Assembly (NCBI GenBank): GCA_013812265.1
Contig: JACCTQ010000261.1
Location: 1-10,184, forward strand
Direction of reading: 5' to 3'
DNA length: 10,184 bases
Origin: Actinomycetota bacterium
GTDB lineage: Bacteria; Actinomycetota; Thermoleophilia; Gaiellales; Gaiellaceae
Below are positions 1 to 5,665 of this stretch, piece by piece. The notes below the pieces were generated by a model. That model searched no databases. It was not told where the DNA came from and was given only the letters and a program-made list of their open reading frames with translations. How positions within the stretch are numbered: position 1 is the first letter of the stretch; each line of letters opens with the position of its first letter. A program made the position numbers and the translations under genes.

Positions 1-206
1 TCGTCATGCACAGCGTGACCGCCGGTGACGCGGCCGCCCTCATTGGCCTCGCACTCAGCATCGGTCCGATCCCAGGGGACGCCGAGACGACGGCGACGAT
101 GCTCGAACCGGCGTTCTCCGACCTGAAAGCAACGGCCGAGCGCATCCTCGGGTCGACGTCCCGCCCGTGGTACTTCGGTTACCGCGTGCGGCTAGGCGTC
201 AAATAA
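1..206 (+). CDS. C-terminal end of an unrecognised protein (5' partial)
   Basis: The reading frame is open from the left edge and closes with TAA at 204-206. An ATG at 6-8 lies in frame, but the frame continues upstream of it and there is no room to see a ribosome site, so this is probably the tail of a longer gene. Nearly every codon ends in G or C, as in the neighbouring genuine genes, which supports real coding. The visible part starts with an Ala/Gly/Leu/Ile-rich stretch (about residues 8-25 from the ATG), continues as a predicted amphipathic region, and ends in an aromatic and basic tail (PWYFGYRVRLGVK). I do not recognise the family and assign no function. It converges on moaA, with 25 bases between the two stop codons. 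Confidence 0.5.
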   Translation, partial: VMHSVTAGDAAALIGLALSIGPIPGDAETTATMLEPAFSDLKATAERILGSTSRPWYFGYRVRLGVK

Positions 207-231
207 TCCTTCAGCAGCTGGCGGGCAAGCG

Positions 232-1323
232 CTAGCCCCCGATCTGCGACATCGAGCGGCTCGCCCGGACGAAACCCGGCTCGTTGATCCGGTGCTTGAG
301 CTCCTTGTGCCGGACGGCGAAGCGGATCAGGTCGGCGAGGTCGCTGTCGGACGAGCCATCCTTGAGCGGTCGCTTCAGATCCCACTCACGCCGTGAGAAC
401 AGGCACGTGCGGAGCTGTCCGTCGGCCGTCAGGCGAATCCGATCGCAGGACGAGCAGAACGGCTCCGAGACGGGGTTCACGAAACCGATCTCCCCGGCAC
501 CGTCGACGAAGCGGAAACGCTGGGCTGTGGATGACGGCTTGGCGGGAATCTCCTCGAGCGGCCAGCGGCTCTCGATGATCCGGCGGACCTCGCCCCCCGT
601 GAGGACCTCGTCACCCCGCCAGGACTCGTCGGCGTCGAGCGGCATGAACTCGATGAACCGGACGACGTACGGCTTGCGGCGCGCGAGCTCTGCAAGTGCC
701 GGCACCTCGGTCTCCGTGAAGCCCCGCATGGCGACGCAGTTGATCTTGATCGGTCGCAGCTCCGGGTGGCGTTCCGCCTCCTCGAGGCCGGCGAGAACAC
801 GGTCGAGAGCATCTCGGCGGGTGATCTCGGCGAAGCGGACGTGCGAAAGCGAGTCCAGCGAGACGTTCAACCGCCGGAGGCCGGCCTCGACGAGTGGCCC
901 CGCAAACCGATCGAGCAGAACGCCATTCGTCGTGAGAGAGAGATCCTCGACACCGTGGATCGGCGCCAGGGTACGAACGAGCTCGGGAAGCTGCCGCCGG
1001 ACCAGCGGCTCGCCGCCCGTGAGCCGTACCTCGCTCACCCCCATGGCAGCCATCACGCGTACGAGCCGTGCGATCTCTTCGAAGCTCAGGATCTCGTCCC
1101 GGCCGAGCCATTCCAGGCCCTCTGCAGGCATGCAGTAGCGGCAGCGGAAATTGCACTTGTCGGTGACGGAGACTCTCAGGCTCTTGATCTCACGCCCCCA
1201 CCCATCAATCAATGGGGGAACCCCTGGTGCCCCCGTTAGCCCCCTCCTCTTGCCGACGTTTCCCGGCTGCGCTCGGGCAGAGCCCGGCTCCGCCGGCGGT
1301 TCGTCTCTCTGGCCTGAGCGCAT
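232..1323 (-). CDS. moaA: GTP 3',8-cyclase MoaA (radical SAM, molybdenum cofactor synthesis)
   Basis: MoaA carries out the first step of molybdenum cofactor synthesis with MoaC, converting GTP to 3',8-cyclo-dihydro-GTP by S-adenosylmethionine radical chemistry. Three signatures are seen. The radical-SAM cluster motif CNFRCRYC has Cys57, Cys61 and Cys64, and TGGEP lies at 102-106. The C-terminal second-cluster motif is CX2CX13C (Cys290, Cys293, Cys307) in CSSCDRIRLTADGQLRTC. The protein ends in the family's conserved Gly-Gly. Numbering is from the ATG at 1323, giving 363 residues, longer than the usual 320-340. The start is uncertain. No ribosome site precedes the ATG, residues about 9-37 are encoded by dispersed repeat copy A, and homologous sequence begins at PLIDGWGRE. 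The only other start-like codon before that point is TTG at 1212-1210, which would give 326 residues. No other mo-genes are visible here. Confidence 0.95.
   Translation of the reverse strand: MRSGQRDEPPAEPGSARAQPGNVGKRRGLTGAPGVPPLIDGWGREIKSLRVSVTDKCNFRCRYCMPAEGLEWLGRDEILSFEEIARLVRVMAAMGVSEVRLTGGEPLVRRQLPELVRTLAPIHGVEDLSLTTNGVLLDRFAGPLVEAGLRRLNVSLDSLSHVRFAEITRRDALDRVLAGLEEAERHPELRPIKINCVAMRGFTETEVPALAELARRKPYVVRFIEFMPLDADESWRGDEVLTGGEVRRIIESRWPLEEIPAKPSSTAQRFRFVDGAGEIGFVNPVSEPFCSSCDRIRLTADGQLRTCLFSRREWDLKRPLKDGSSDSDLADLIRFAVRHKELKHRINEPGFVRASRSMSQIGG
1214..1298 (+). repeat. Dispersed GC-rich repeat, copy A (REP-like)
   Basis: This is one of two copies in the window; the other is at 3473-3574 in the opposite orientation. 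The left end is an imperfect hairpin: GGGGGAACC (1214-1222), loop CCT, GGTGCCCCC, with one mismatch. Positions 1214-1248 match copy B at 31 of 35 bases. A variable middle follows, then a 25-base block (1274-1298) identical to copy B that contains a second small hairpin, CGGGC-AGA-GCCCG. The element overlaps the 5' end of moaA as read from the first ATG. I do not know a named family for it. Two copies of matching architecture within 2.3 kb suggest that many more exist in the genome. Confidence 0.7.
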
Positions 1324-1341
1324 TGCACAAGACTAGCTCGC

Positions 1342-1366
1342 GTTTGGCTCACCGCCTGCGGGGAAT
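1342..1366 (+). promoter_or_regulatory. Candidate sigma-B/SigF-type promoter of csbD
   Basis: GTTT at 1342-1345 and GGGAAT at 1361-1366 are separated by 15 bases. The known general-stress sigma factor consensus (B. subtilis SigB, mycobacterial SigF) is GTTT, about 14-17 bases, GGGTAT, so only one base differs. Transcription would start near 1373, leaving a leader of about 25 bases before the csbD ATG at 1398. CsbD is named for control by sigma-B, which makes the match more believable. This is a pattern match, not shown function. Confidence 0.5.
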
Positions 1367-1397
1367 GACTCGGATGACAACCACCGAGGAGGACGAA

Positions 1398-1577
1398 ATG
1401 GCAGATTGGGACGAAGTCGAGGGCAAGGCCAAGGAGACAGCCGGCAAGGTCACCGACGACGAGGGTCTCGAGACCGAAGGCAAGGTCCAGGGCGAGTGGG
1501 GCAGCGTCAAGGACGATGCCGGCGACGCCACGGACGACGTGAAGGACAAGGCCGACGATCTCAAAGATCGGATTTGA
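1398..1577 (+). CDS. CsbD-family general stress protein
   Basis: A 59-residue, highly charged, hydrophilic protein. It opens MADWDEVEGKAKETAGKVTD and repeats the family's pattern of E-G-K-x-x-E/G with KETAGKV and EGKVQGEWGSVKDD. The length is typical of CsbD (about 55-70 residues). CsbD proteins accumulate under general stress in many bacteria; their molecular role is unknown. The start is fixed by a strong ribosome site AGGAGG at 1387-1392, five bases before the ATG. Two earlier in-frame ATGs (1365, 1374) lack a ribosome site, and the first overlaps the proposed -10 box. Its stop codon overlaps the start of the next gene by one base (TGATG), so the two are probably translated together. A stress-type promoter lies just upstream. 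Confidence 0.9.
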   Translation: MADWDEVEGKAKETAGKVTDDEGLETEGKVQGEWGSVKDDAGDATDDVKDKADDLKDRI

Positions 1578-1759
1578 TGACTCGGGAGAGCGAGGGCAAC
1601 GAGGATCTCGTCGACCCCGAGTCCGGTGAGAACCTGACCCAGCAGCGGATGAGTGAGGGCGAGGATCGCCCGGCGGGCGCGTCGTCGGCGGAGCCAAGCT
1701 GGGGAGAGACGGAAGACTCTCCGCACGAGGGGGAGGAGGGTACCGAGCCCGTCGCATAG
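1577..1759 (+). CDS. Small acidic hypothetical protein, coupled to csbD
   Basis: A 60-residue reading frame that starts at the ATG overlapping the csbD stop codon by one base (TGATG at 1575-1579). This arrangement usually means translational coupling. The product has 14 Glu and 4 Asp against 3 Arg, and no Lys, Ile, Phe, Tyr or Cys. It is rich in Ser, Gly and Pro, so it is very likely disordered and soluble. There is no signal peptide or membrane segment. I recognise no family. The case for it being real rests on the tight overlap, the 11-base gap to the following acetyltransferase and the absence of any other gene in these 180 bases. Against it is the ease with which GC-rich DNA gives such frames. 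Confidence 0.5.
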   Translation: MTRESEGNEDLVDPESGENLTQQRMSEGEDRPAGASSAEPSWGETEDSPHEGEEGTEPVA

Positions 1760-1770
1760 GATCGCCGCCG

Positions 1771-2340
1771 ATGACGGCGCTACATGCGGTTCGGCTGTCC
1801 GTGCCAGACCTTCGGGTGGACGGACTCGAGCTTCGCCCGCTAGGTGAGGCAGACCTCGCTCAGCTGCTCGAGTCCCCACCCGACGAAGAGATGCGGCGGT
1901 GGCTCACGATCCACGCCGACCCTGTCACCGAGGACGTCCTACGGACGGATCTGGTGCTGCCCAGCGAGGACGGCTGGAGAAGCGGGCGAATGGCCCACTT
2001 CTCGATTTACGACAGCCACTCGGGGCGCCTACTCGGCACGATCAGCGTCCGCTTCTATCGTCACGACATCGCAGAGGTGGGCTACGATTTGCTTCCCCAC
2101 GCACGCGGGAAGGGCGTGGCGACTCGCACAGTGCGGCTCGTTGCGGATTGGGCTTTCCGGGAGGTTGGCGTAGAGCGCCTCGAGCTCCGGACCCACCCGG
2201 ACAACGTCGCGTCCCGGCGCGTCGCGGAACGTGCTGGCTTCACGAACGAGGGCATCGAGCGAGCCTCACGGCGCCTTTACGACGAGCGCCACGACTGCGT
2301 CGTGTACTCGCTGCTGCCGACGGACCGGCCTAGCGTATGA
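1771..2340 (+). CDS. GNAT-family N-acetyltransferase (RimJ/RimL type)
   Basis: A 189-residue protein of the GCN5-related acetyltransferase superfamily, which moves an acetyl group from acetyl-CoA to an amine. The acetyl-CoA-binding loop is visible as ARGKGVAT (residues 111-118), preceded by the beta-strand AEVGYDLLP. After helix 3 comes the RimJ/RimL-type signature HPDNVASRRVAERAGF (142-157) near the C terminus. The N-terminal part, GLELRPLGEADLAQLLES, is the usual first strand and helix. The protein is full length for the family. The substrate cannot be told: this subgroup includes ribosomal-protein acetylases, antibiotic acetylases and many of unknown target. A weak AGGA lies 9 bases before the ATG, and the gene follows the acidic ORF by 11 bases, so it may be co-transcribed with csbD. 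It converges on the aminopeptidase with 3 bases between stop codons. Confidence 0.88.
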   Translation: MTALHAVRLSVPDLRVDGLELRPLGEADLAQLLESPPDEEMRRWLTIHADPVTEDVLRTDLVLPSEDGWRSGRMAHFSIYDSHSGRLLGTISVRFYRHDIAEVGYDLLPHARGKGVATRTVRLVADWAFREVGVERLELRTHPDNVASRRVAERAGFTNEGIERASRRLYDERHDCVVYSLLPTDRPSV

Positions 2341-2343
2341 CGA

Positions 2344-3432
2344 TCAGGCGGTCGGGAAGAGCCAGCGGCCGTCTTCTTGCACGGGCTCGCCGTCGCAGAG
2401 AATCCGGCCCCCGCGGCGAAGGTCCTTGACCATGTCCCAGTGAACTGCGCTCACGTTCTTGCCGCCGAGGAACTCCCATCCGTTTCCCACCGCGAAGTGG
2501 ATCGTCCCGTAGATCTTCTCGTCGAAGAGGGTGTTGCGGGTATGGCGCTGGATACCGGGATTGCAGCCGATGCCGAACTCGCCGAGGCCGCGGGCGCCCT
2601 CGTCGGTGTCGAGCGTCTTCAGGAGGAAATCCTCGTCCGACTCGGCTGATGCCTCGACAACGCGGCCGCCCTCGAACCGCAGTCGCACGCCGCCGACCTG
2701 GTGGCCGGCGTAGCAGGCCGGGTACTCCGTGAAGGAGACGACACCCTGCACGGATTCCTCGACCGGGCTGTAGAAGACCTCGCCGCTCGGCATGTTGGCG
2801 CCGGCGCCGCTGACCAGCCCGTTTCTCCCGGCCAGGCTGAACGAGATGTCGGTTCCCTCGCCTTCGATGCGGACCTCCGTTGCACCATCGAAGCGATCGG
2901 CGACCTTGCGCATCTTGCGCTCCTCCTCGTCCCAGTCGATGAGAACCGCGCCGTAGAGGAACTCCTCGTACTCGCCGAACGTCATCCCAGCGTCCTGGGC
3001 GAGCGCATTCGTCGGGTACTGGCAACCGACCCAGGGTTTCTCCCCGCTCGAGAACGCTCTGCTGTGAGGGCGGACGGCCTGCCGGACCAGGCCGAGGCGC
3101 TCGGCCGGCACATCTGAGCCGTCGCGTGTGTTCTCGGGAGCCACGATGGACATGAGGCAATCCGCGTTCTCGACGGCGTATACCTCGATGGGCGCCAGCT
3201 GCCGCAGCAGGTCTTCTGGTGCTTCCTTCGCCCAGACGGGATCGACGCCGACACTGTTGAACGACAGCCGCGTCAGCGCATACGCCCCTCTCCGAGCGAT
3301 CTGCCGCGTTACCTCCTCGACGAGGGGGCGCGCCGCAGGCTGAGAGCGGACGAGCACCTGCCAGCCGGGCTGCACGTCGACGCACCGCTCCACCAGCAAA
3401 CGGGCATATTGCTCGATTCGAGGGTCAGCCAC
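2344..3432 (-). CDS. M29-family metallo-aminopeptidase (AmpS/AmpT type)
   Basis: A cytoplasmic dimetal aminopeptidase that removes N-terminal residues from peptides. I chose the GTG at 3432 (362 residues). AGAAGG lies about 10 bases upstream, and the product begins with the family-like ADPRIEQYARLLVERCV. An ATG further upstream (3561) would translate the repeat element instead. Likely metal ligands, matched by motif and spacing to thermophilic M29 enzymes, are Glu218 (PSGEVF), Glu285 (LGEFGIG), His312 (GTIHFAVG), and His331 and Asp333 (HWDMV). The catalytic Tyr expected seven residues after the His312 equivalent appears to be Trp319, although Tyr308 lies near. A truncated copy of this gene's first 26 codons lies just upstream at 3578-3655. 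The gene diverges from dnaK. Confidence 0.88.
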   Translation of the reverse strand: MADPRIEQYARLLVERCVDVQPGWQVLVRSQPAARPLVEEVTRQIARRGAYALTRLSFNSVGVDPVWAKEAPEDLLRQLAPIEVYAVENADCLMSIVAPENTRDGSDVPAERLGLVRQAVRPHSRAFSSGEKPWVGCQYPTNALAQDAGMTFGEYEEFLYGAVLIDWDEEERKMRKVADRFDGATEVRIEGEGTDISFSLAGRNGLVSGAGANMPSGEVFYSPVEESVQGVVSFTEYPACYAGHQVGGVRLRFEGGRVVEASAESDEDFLLKTLDTDEGARGLGEFGIGCNPGIQRHTRNTLFDEKIYGTIHFAVGNGWEFLGGKNVSAVHWDMVKDLRRGGRILCDGEPVQEDGRWLFPTA

Positions 3433-3472
3433 CCGTTGGCCTTCTTTCAGAAGCGGGGGAAAGCTCAGGTCT

Positions 3473-3574
3473 CGCCGGCGGAGCCGGGCTCTGCCCGGCG
3501 GGAGCCTTACGGCGCGTGATGGAGTCACTGCGGCGAAGGAGGGGGCCCACGGGGGAACCATGGGTTCCCCCGTG
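3473..3574 (-). repeat. Dispersed GC-rich repeat, copy B, with perfect 12-bp hairpin
   Basis: Inverted relative to copy A (1214-1298). At 3548-3574 lies a perfect hairpin: CACGGGGGAACC, loop ATG, GGTTCCCCCGTG. The block 3473-3497 is identical over 25 bases to the reverse complement of 1274-1298 and contains CCGGGC-TCT-GCCCGG. The middle is about 17 bases longer than in copy A and mostly unlike it. The hairpin lacks a following T run, so it is not a classical terminator. The hairpin end abuts, within 3 bases, the break point of the truncated aminopeptidase copy. The other end lies 40 bases before the GTG of the intact gene. Confidence 0.7.
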
Positions 3575-3577
3575 CCG

Positions 3578-3655
3578 AACCTGCCAGCCGGGCTGGACGT
3601 TCACACAGCGCTCGACAAGGAGGCGGGCGTACTGCTCGATGCGGGGGTCAGCCAC
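3578..3655 (-). pseudogene. Truncated 5' end of a second M29 aminopeptidase gene
   Basis: Starting from a GTG at 3655, 26 codons encode a segment identical at 25 of 26 positions to residues 1-26 of the intact aminopeptidase (3355-3432); only Asp19 is replaced by Asn. The DNA is 63/78 identical, and 14 of the 15 differences are silent. This shows an old duplicate that was long kept under protein-level selection and only later broken. After codon 26 the frame enters repeat copy B and stops at 3425, out of frame with the intact gene, so it cannot be a functional fusion. GGCAGG-like ribosome sequence is not evident upstream. Tandem M29 genes are plausible as the ancestral state; I infer loss of the body of the upstream copy. 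Confidence 0.8.
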
Positions 3656-3683
3656 GGGGCGTCAGATCATGGCCGCAAGTGCC

Positions 3684-3712
3684 TTGACAAACTGACGCTT
3701 AGATTTTATCCT
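3684..3712 (+). promoter_or_regulatory. Vegetative (sigma-70/SigA-type) promoter of the dnaK operon
   Basis: A perfect -35 box TTGACA at 3684-3689 and TATCCT at 3707-3712 are separated by exactly 17 bases, in a locally AT-rich island within GC-rich DNA. Transcription would start near 3719, about 30 bases before the dnaK ATG. CCTTGA occurs twice in direct orientation, at 3682-3687 (overlapping -35) and 3710-3715 (overlapping -10). These resemble half sites of the HspR operator HAIR (CTTGAGT-N7-ACTCAAG), but no inverted HAIR palindrome is present. CGTCAG (3660-3665) and CTGACG (3692-3697) form a 6-bp inverted pair around the -35 box. This completes the account of the gene-free stretch 3433-3748. 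Confidence 0.7.
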
Positions 3713-3748
3713 TGATCCAGTTCTAAATCACTGGAGGGGTACAAGAAG

Positions 3749-5665
3749 ATGGCGAAAACAATCGGAATCGACCTTGGCACGACGAATTCGTGCGTCGGCG
3801 TGATCGAGGGCGGCGAGCCGACGGTCATCCCCAACGCGGAGGGGGGCCGGACGACTCCGTCGGTCGTCGCGTTCACGAAGGACGGTCAGCGGCTCGTCGG
3901 CGCTCCGGCTCGTCGGCAGCAGGTTACGAACCCGCAGAACACGATCTCCTCGATCAAGCGCTTCATGGGACGGAAGTTCGGTGAGGTCACGGAGGAGATG
4001 AAGATCATCCCGTACGAGGTCGTCCAGGGCCCGAACGGCGATGCGCGCGTCAAGGCGGGCGGCAAGGAGTACGCGCCCCCGGAGATCTCGGCGATGATCC
4101 TGCAGAAGCTGAAGGCCGATGCGGAGGCTTATCTCGGCGAGACCGTGACCGACGCGGTCGTCACCGTCCCGGCTTACTTCAACAACGCCCAGCGGGAAGC
4201 GACGAAGGACGCCGGGAAGATCGCCGGCCTCAATGTCCTGCGCATCATCAACGAGCCGACGGCGGCGTCGCTCGCCTACGGCCTCGAGAAGGAAGCCGAC
4301 CAGACGATCCTCGTCTTCGATCTCGGGGGTGGCACGTTCGACGTGTCGGTGCTCGAGCTCGGCGAGGGCGTCTTCGAGGTGAAGGCGACGAACGGCGACA
4401 ACCACCTCGGCGGCGACAACTTCGACAAGGCCATCGTCGACTGGATGGTGGCCGAGTTCAAGCGCGATCAAGGCATCGACCTCTCGCAGGACAAGATGGC
4501 GCTCCAGCGTCTCTACGAGGCGGCCGAGAAGGCCAAGATCGAGCTGTCGTCCACGATGACGACCCAGATCAACCTGCCGTTCATCACCGCCACGCAGGAA
4601 GGCCCGAAGCACCTCGATCTTCAGCTCACGCGCGCGAAGCTGGACGAGCTGACCGCGGAGCTGCTCGACCGCACCGTCGGCCCCACGAAGCAGGTGCTGG
4701 CGGACGCGGGTCTCGACGCGTCCAAGATCGACCACGTCGTCCTGGTCGGCGGCATGACCCGCATGCCCGCGGTGGGCGAGAAGGTCAAGGAGCTGATCGG
4801 CAAGGAGGCTCACAAGGGCGTCAACCCAGACGAGGTCGTCGCCGTGGGCGCCGCCATCCAGGCCGGTGTGCTCAAGGGCGAGGTGAAGGACATCCTGCTG
4901 CTCGACGTGACTCCGCTCTCGCTCGGCATTGAGACGAAGGGCGGTGTGTTCACGCGCCTCATCGAGCGAAACACAACCATCCCCACGAAGAAGTCCGAGA
5001 CCTTCACCACTGCCGAGGACAACCAGCCCTCGGTGGAAGTGCACGTGCTCCAGGGGGAGTCGGAGATGGCCGCGTTCAACAAGACGCTCGGCAAGTTTCA
5101 GCTGGTCGGCATCCCGCCGGCCCCGCGGGGGATGCCGCAGGTCGAGGTCTCGTTCGACATCGACGCGAACGGCATCATCAACGTCTCGGCCAAGGATCTC
5201 GGCACGGGCAACGAGCAGCAGATCCGCATCGAGGGTGGCTCGGGCCTGAAGCAGGAAGAGGTCGAGCAGATGATCAGCGACGCGGAGTCGCACGCTGACG
5301 AGGCCCGCCGGCTGCGTGAGCTCGCGGATGCCAGGAACCAGGGCGAGAGCCTCGCCTATCAGACCGAGCGGAGCCTCAAGGATCACCGCGACAAGCTGCC
5401 CGAGTCCGATGCCTCGACGATCGAAGGTCGGGTCATGGAGCTGAAGCAGGCGGTGGAGGGTTCGGACGTGAACGACATCCGAGCCAAGACCGAGGCGCTC
5501 CAGGAGGCCTCGCAGAAGCTCGCCGAGGCGATCTATGCGCAGGCGACGGCTCAGGCCCAGGGGTCACAGGGGGCGGGAGACGGCAACGGTGCGGCGGCTT
5601 CCGACGACGAGGTCGTCGAGGAGGCCGACTACGAGGTGATCGACGAGGAGGCGGCACAGCGGTGA
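3749..5665 (+). CDS. dnaK: Hsp70 chaperone DnaK
   Basis: An ATP-dependent cytoplasmic chaperone of 638 residues that binds exposed hydrophobic peptide segments, working with DnaJ and GrpE. The nucleotide-binding domain shows the phosphate loop GIDLGTTNS (6-14), RIINEPTAASLAYG (165-178), DLGGGTFD (191-198) and LVGGMTRMPAV. The interdomain linker LLLDVTPLSLG ends near residue 393 and leads into the substrate-binding domain. The C-terminal tail is acidic and ends EADYEVIDEEAAQR. The start follows GGAGG at 3733-3737. The segment between Met73 and the EIS motif at 112-114 is about 22 residues longer than I recall for mycobacterial DnaK, so this is the long form common in diderm bacteria. The stop overlaps the grpE start by 4 bases. 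HspR repression using DnaK as co-repressor is known in Streptomyces and may apply here. Confidence 0.99.
   Translation: MAKTIGIDLGTTNSCVGVIEGGEPTVIPNAEGGRTTPSVVAFTKDGQRLVGAPARRQQVTNPQNTISSIKRFMGRKFGEVTEEMKIIPYEVVQGPNGDARVKAGGKEYAPPEISAMILQKLKADAEAYLGETVTDAVVTVPAYFNNAQREATKDAGKIAGLNVLRIINEPTAASLAYGLEKEADQTILVFDLGGGTFDVSVLELGEGVFEVKATNGDNHLGGDNFDKAIVDWMVAEFKRDQGIDLSQDKMALQRLYEAAEKAKIELSSTMTTQINLPFITATQEGPKHLDLQLTRAKLDELTAELLDRTVGPTKQVLADAGLDASKIDHVVLVGGMTRMPAVGEKVKELIGKEAHKGVNPDEVVAVGAAIQAGVLKGEVKDILLLDVTPLSLGIETKGGVFTRLIERNTTIPTKKSETFTTAEDNQPSVEVHVLQGESEMAAFNKTLGKFQLVGIPPAPRGMPQVEVSFDIDANGIINVSAKDLGTGNEQQIRIEGGSGLKQEEVEQMISDAESHADEARRLRELADARNQGESLAYQTERSLKDHRDKLPESDASTIEGRVMELKQAVEGSDVNDIRAKTEALQEASQKLAEAIYAQATAQAQGSQGAGDGNGAAASDDEVVEEADYEVIDEEAAQR

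Noticed and set aside
284..1138. A 284-codon plus-strand frame opposite moaA
   Set aside because: The product is Arg/Ser-rich with no recognisable domain and fully overlaps the clear moaA frame; it is a shadow of GC-rich codons.
2330..2350. A bidirectional terminator between the convergent acetyltransferase and aminopeptidase genes
   Set aside because: Only 3 bases separate the stop codons, and no stem with a T run is visible on either strand.
2330..3385. A 351-codon minus-strand frame overlapping the aminopeptidase
   Set aside because: It is the +1 shadow of the aminopeptidase, Arg/Gly/Pro-rich with no motifs; the M29 metal-ligand motifs are in the other frame.
3548..3574. The perfect 12-bp hairpin as an intrinsic terminator
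   Set aside because: No T run follows on either strand and no complete gene ends there; it belongs to the dispersed repeat.
3425..3655. A 76-codon minus-strand frame as an independent small gene
   Set aside because: Only the first 26 codons resemble protein (the aminopeptidase start). The remainder is translated repeat element, so it is treated as a truncated copy.
3728..5386. A 552-codon open frame on the minus strand opposite dnaK
   Set aside because: It mirrors the GC-rich codon pattern of dnaK. Antisense frames to Hsp70 genes are a known artefact, often misnamed NAD-specific glutamate dehydrogenase. The product is Leu/Arg/Asp/His-rich without domains, and dnaK itself is unmistakable.
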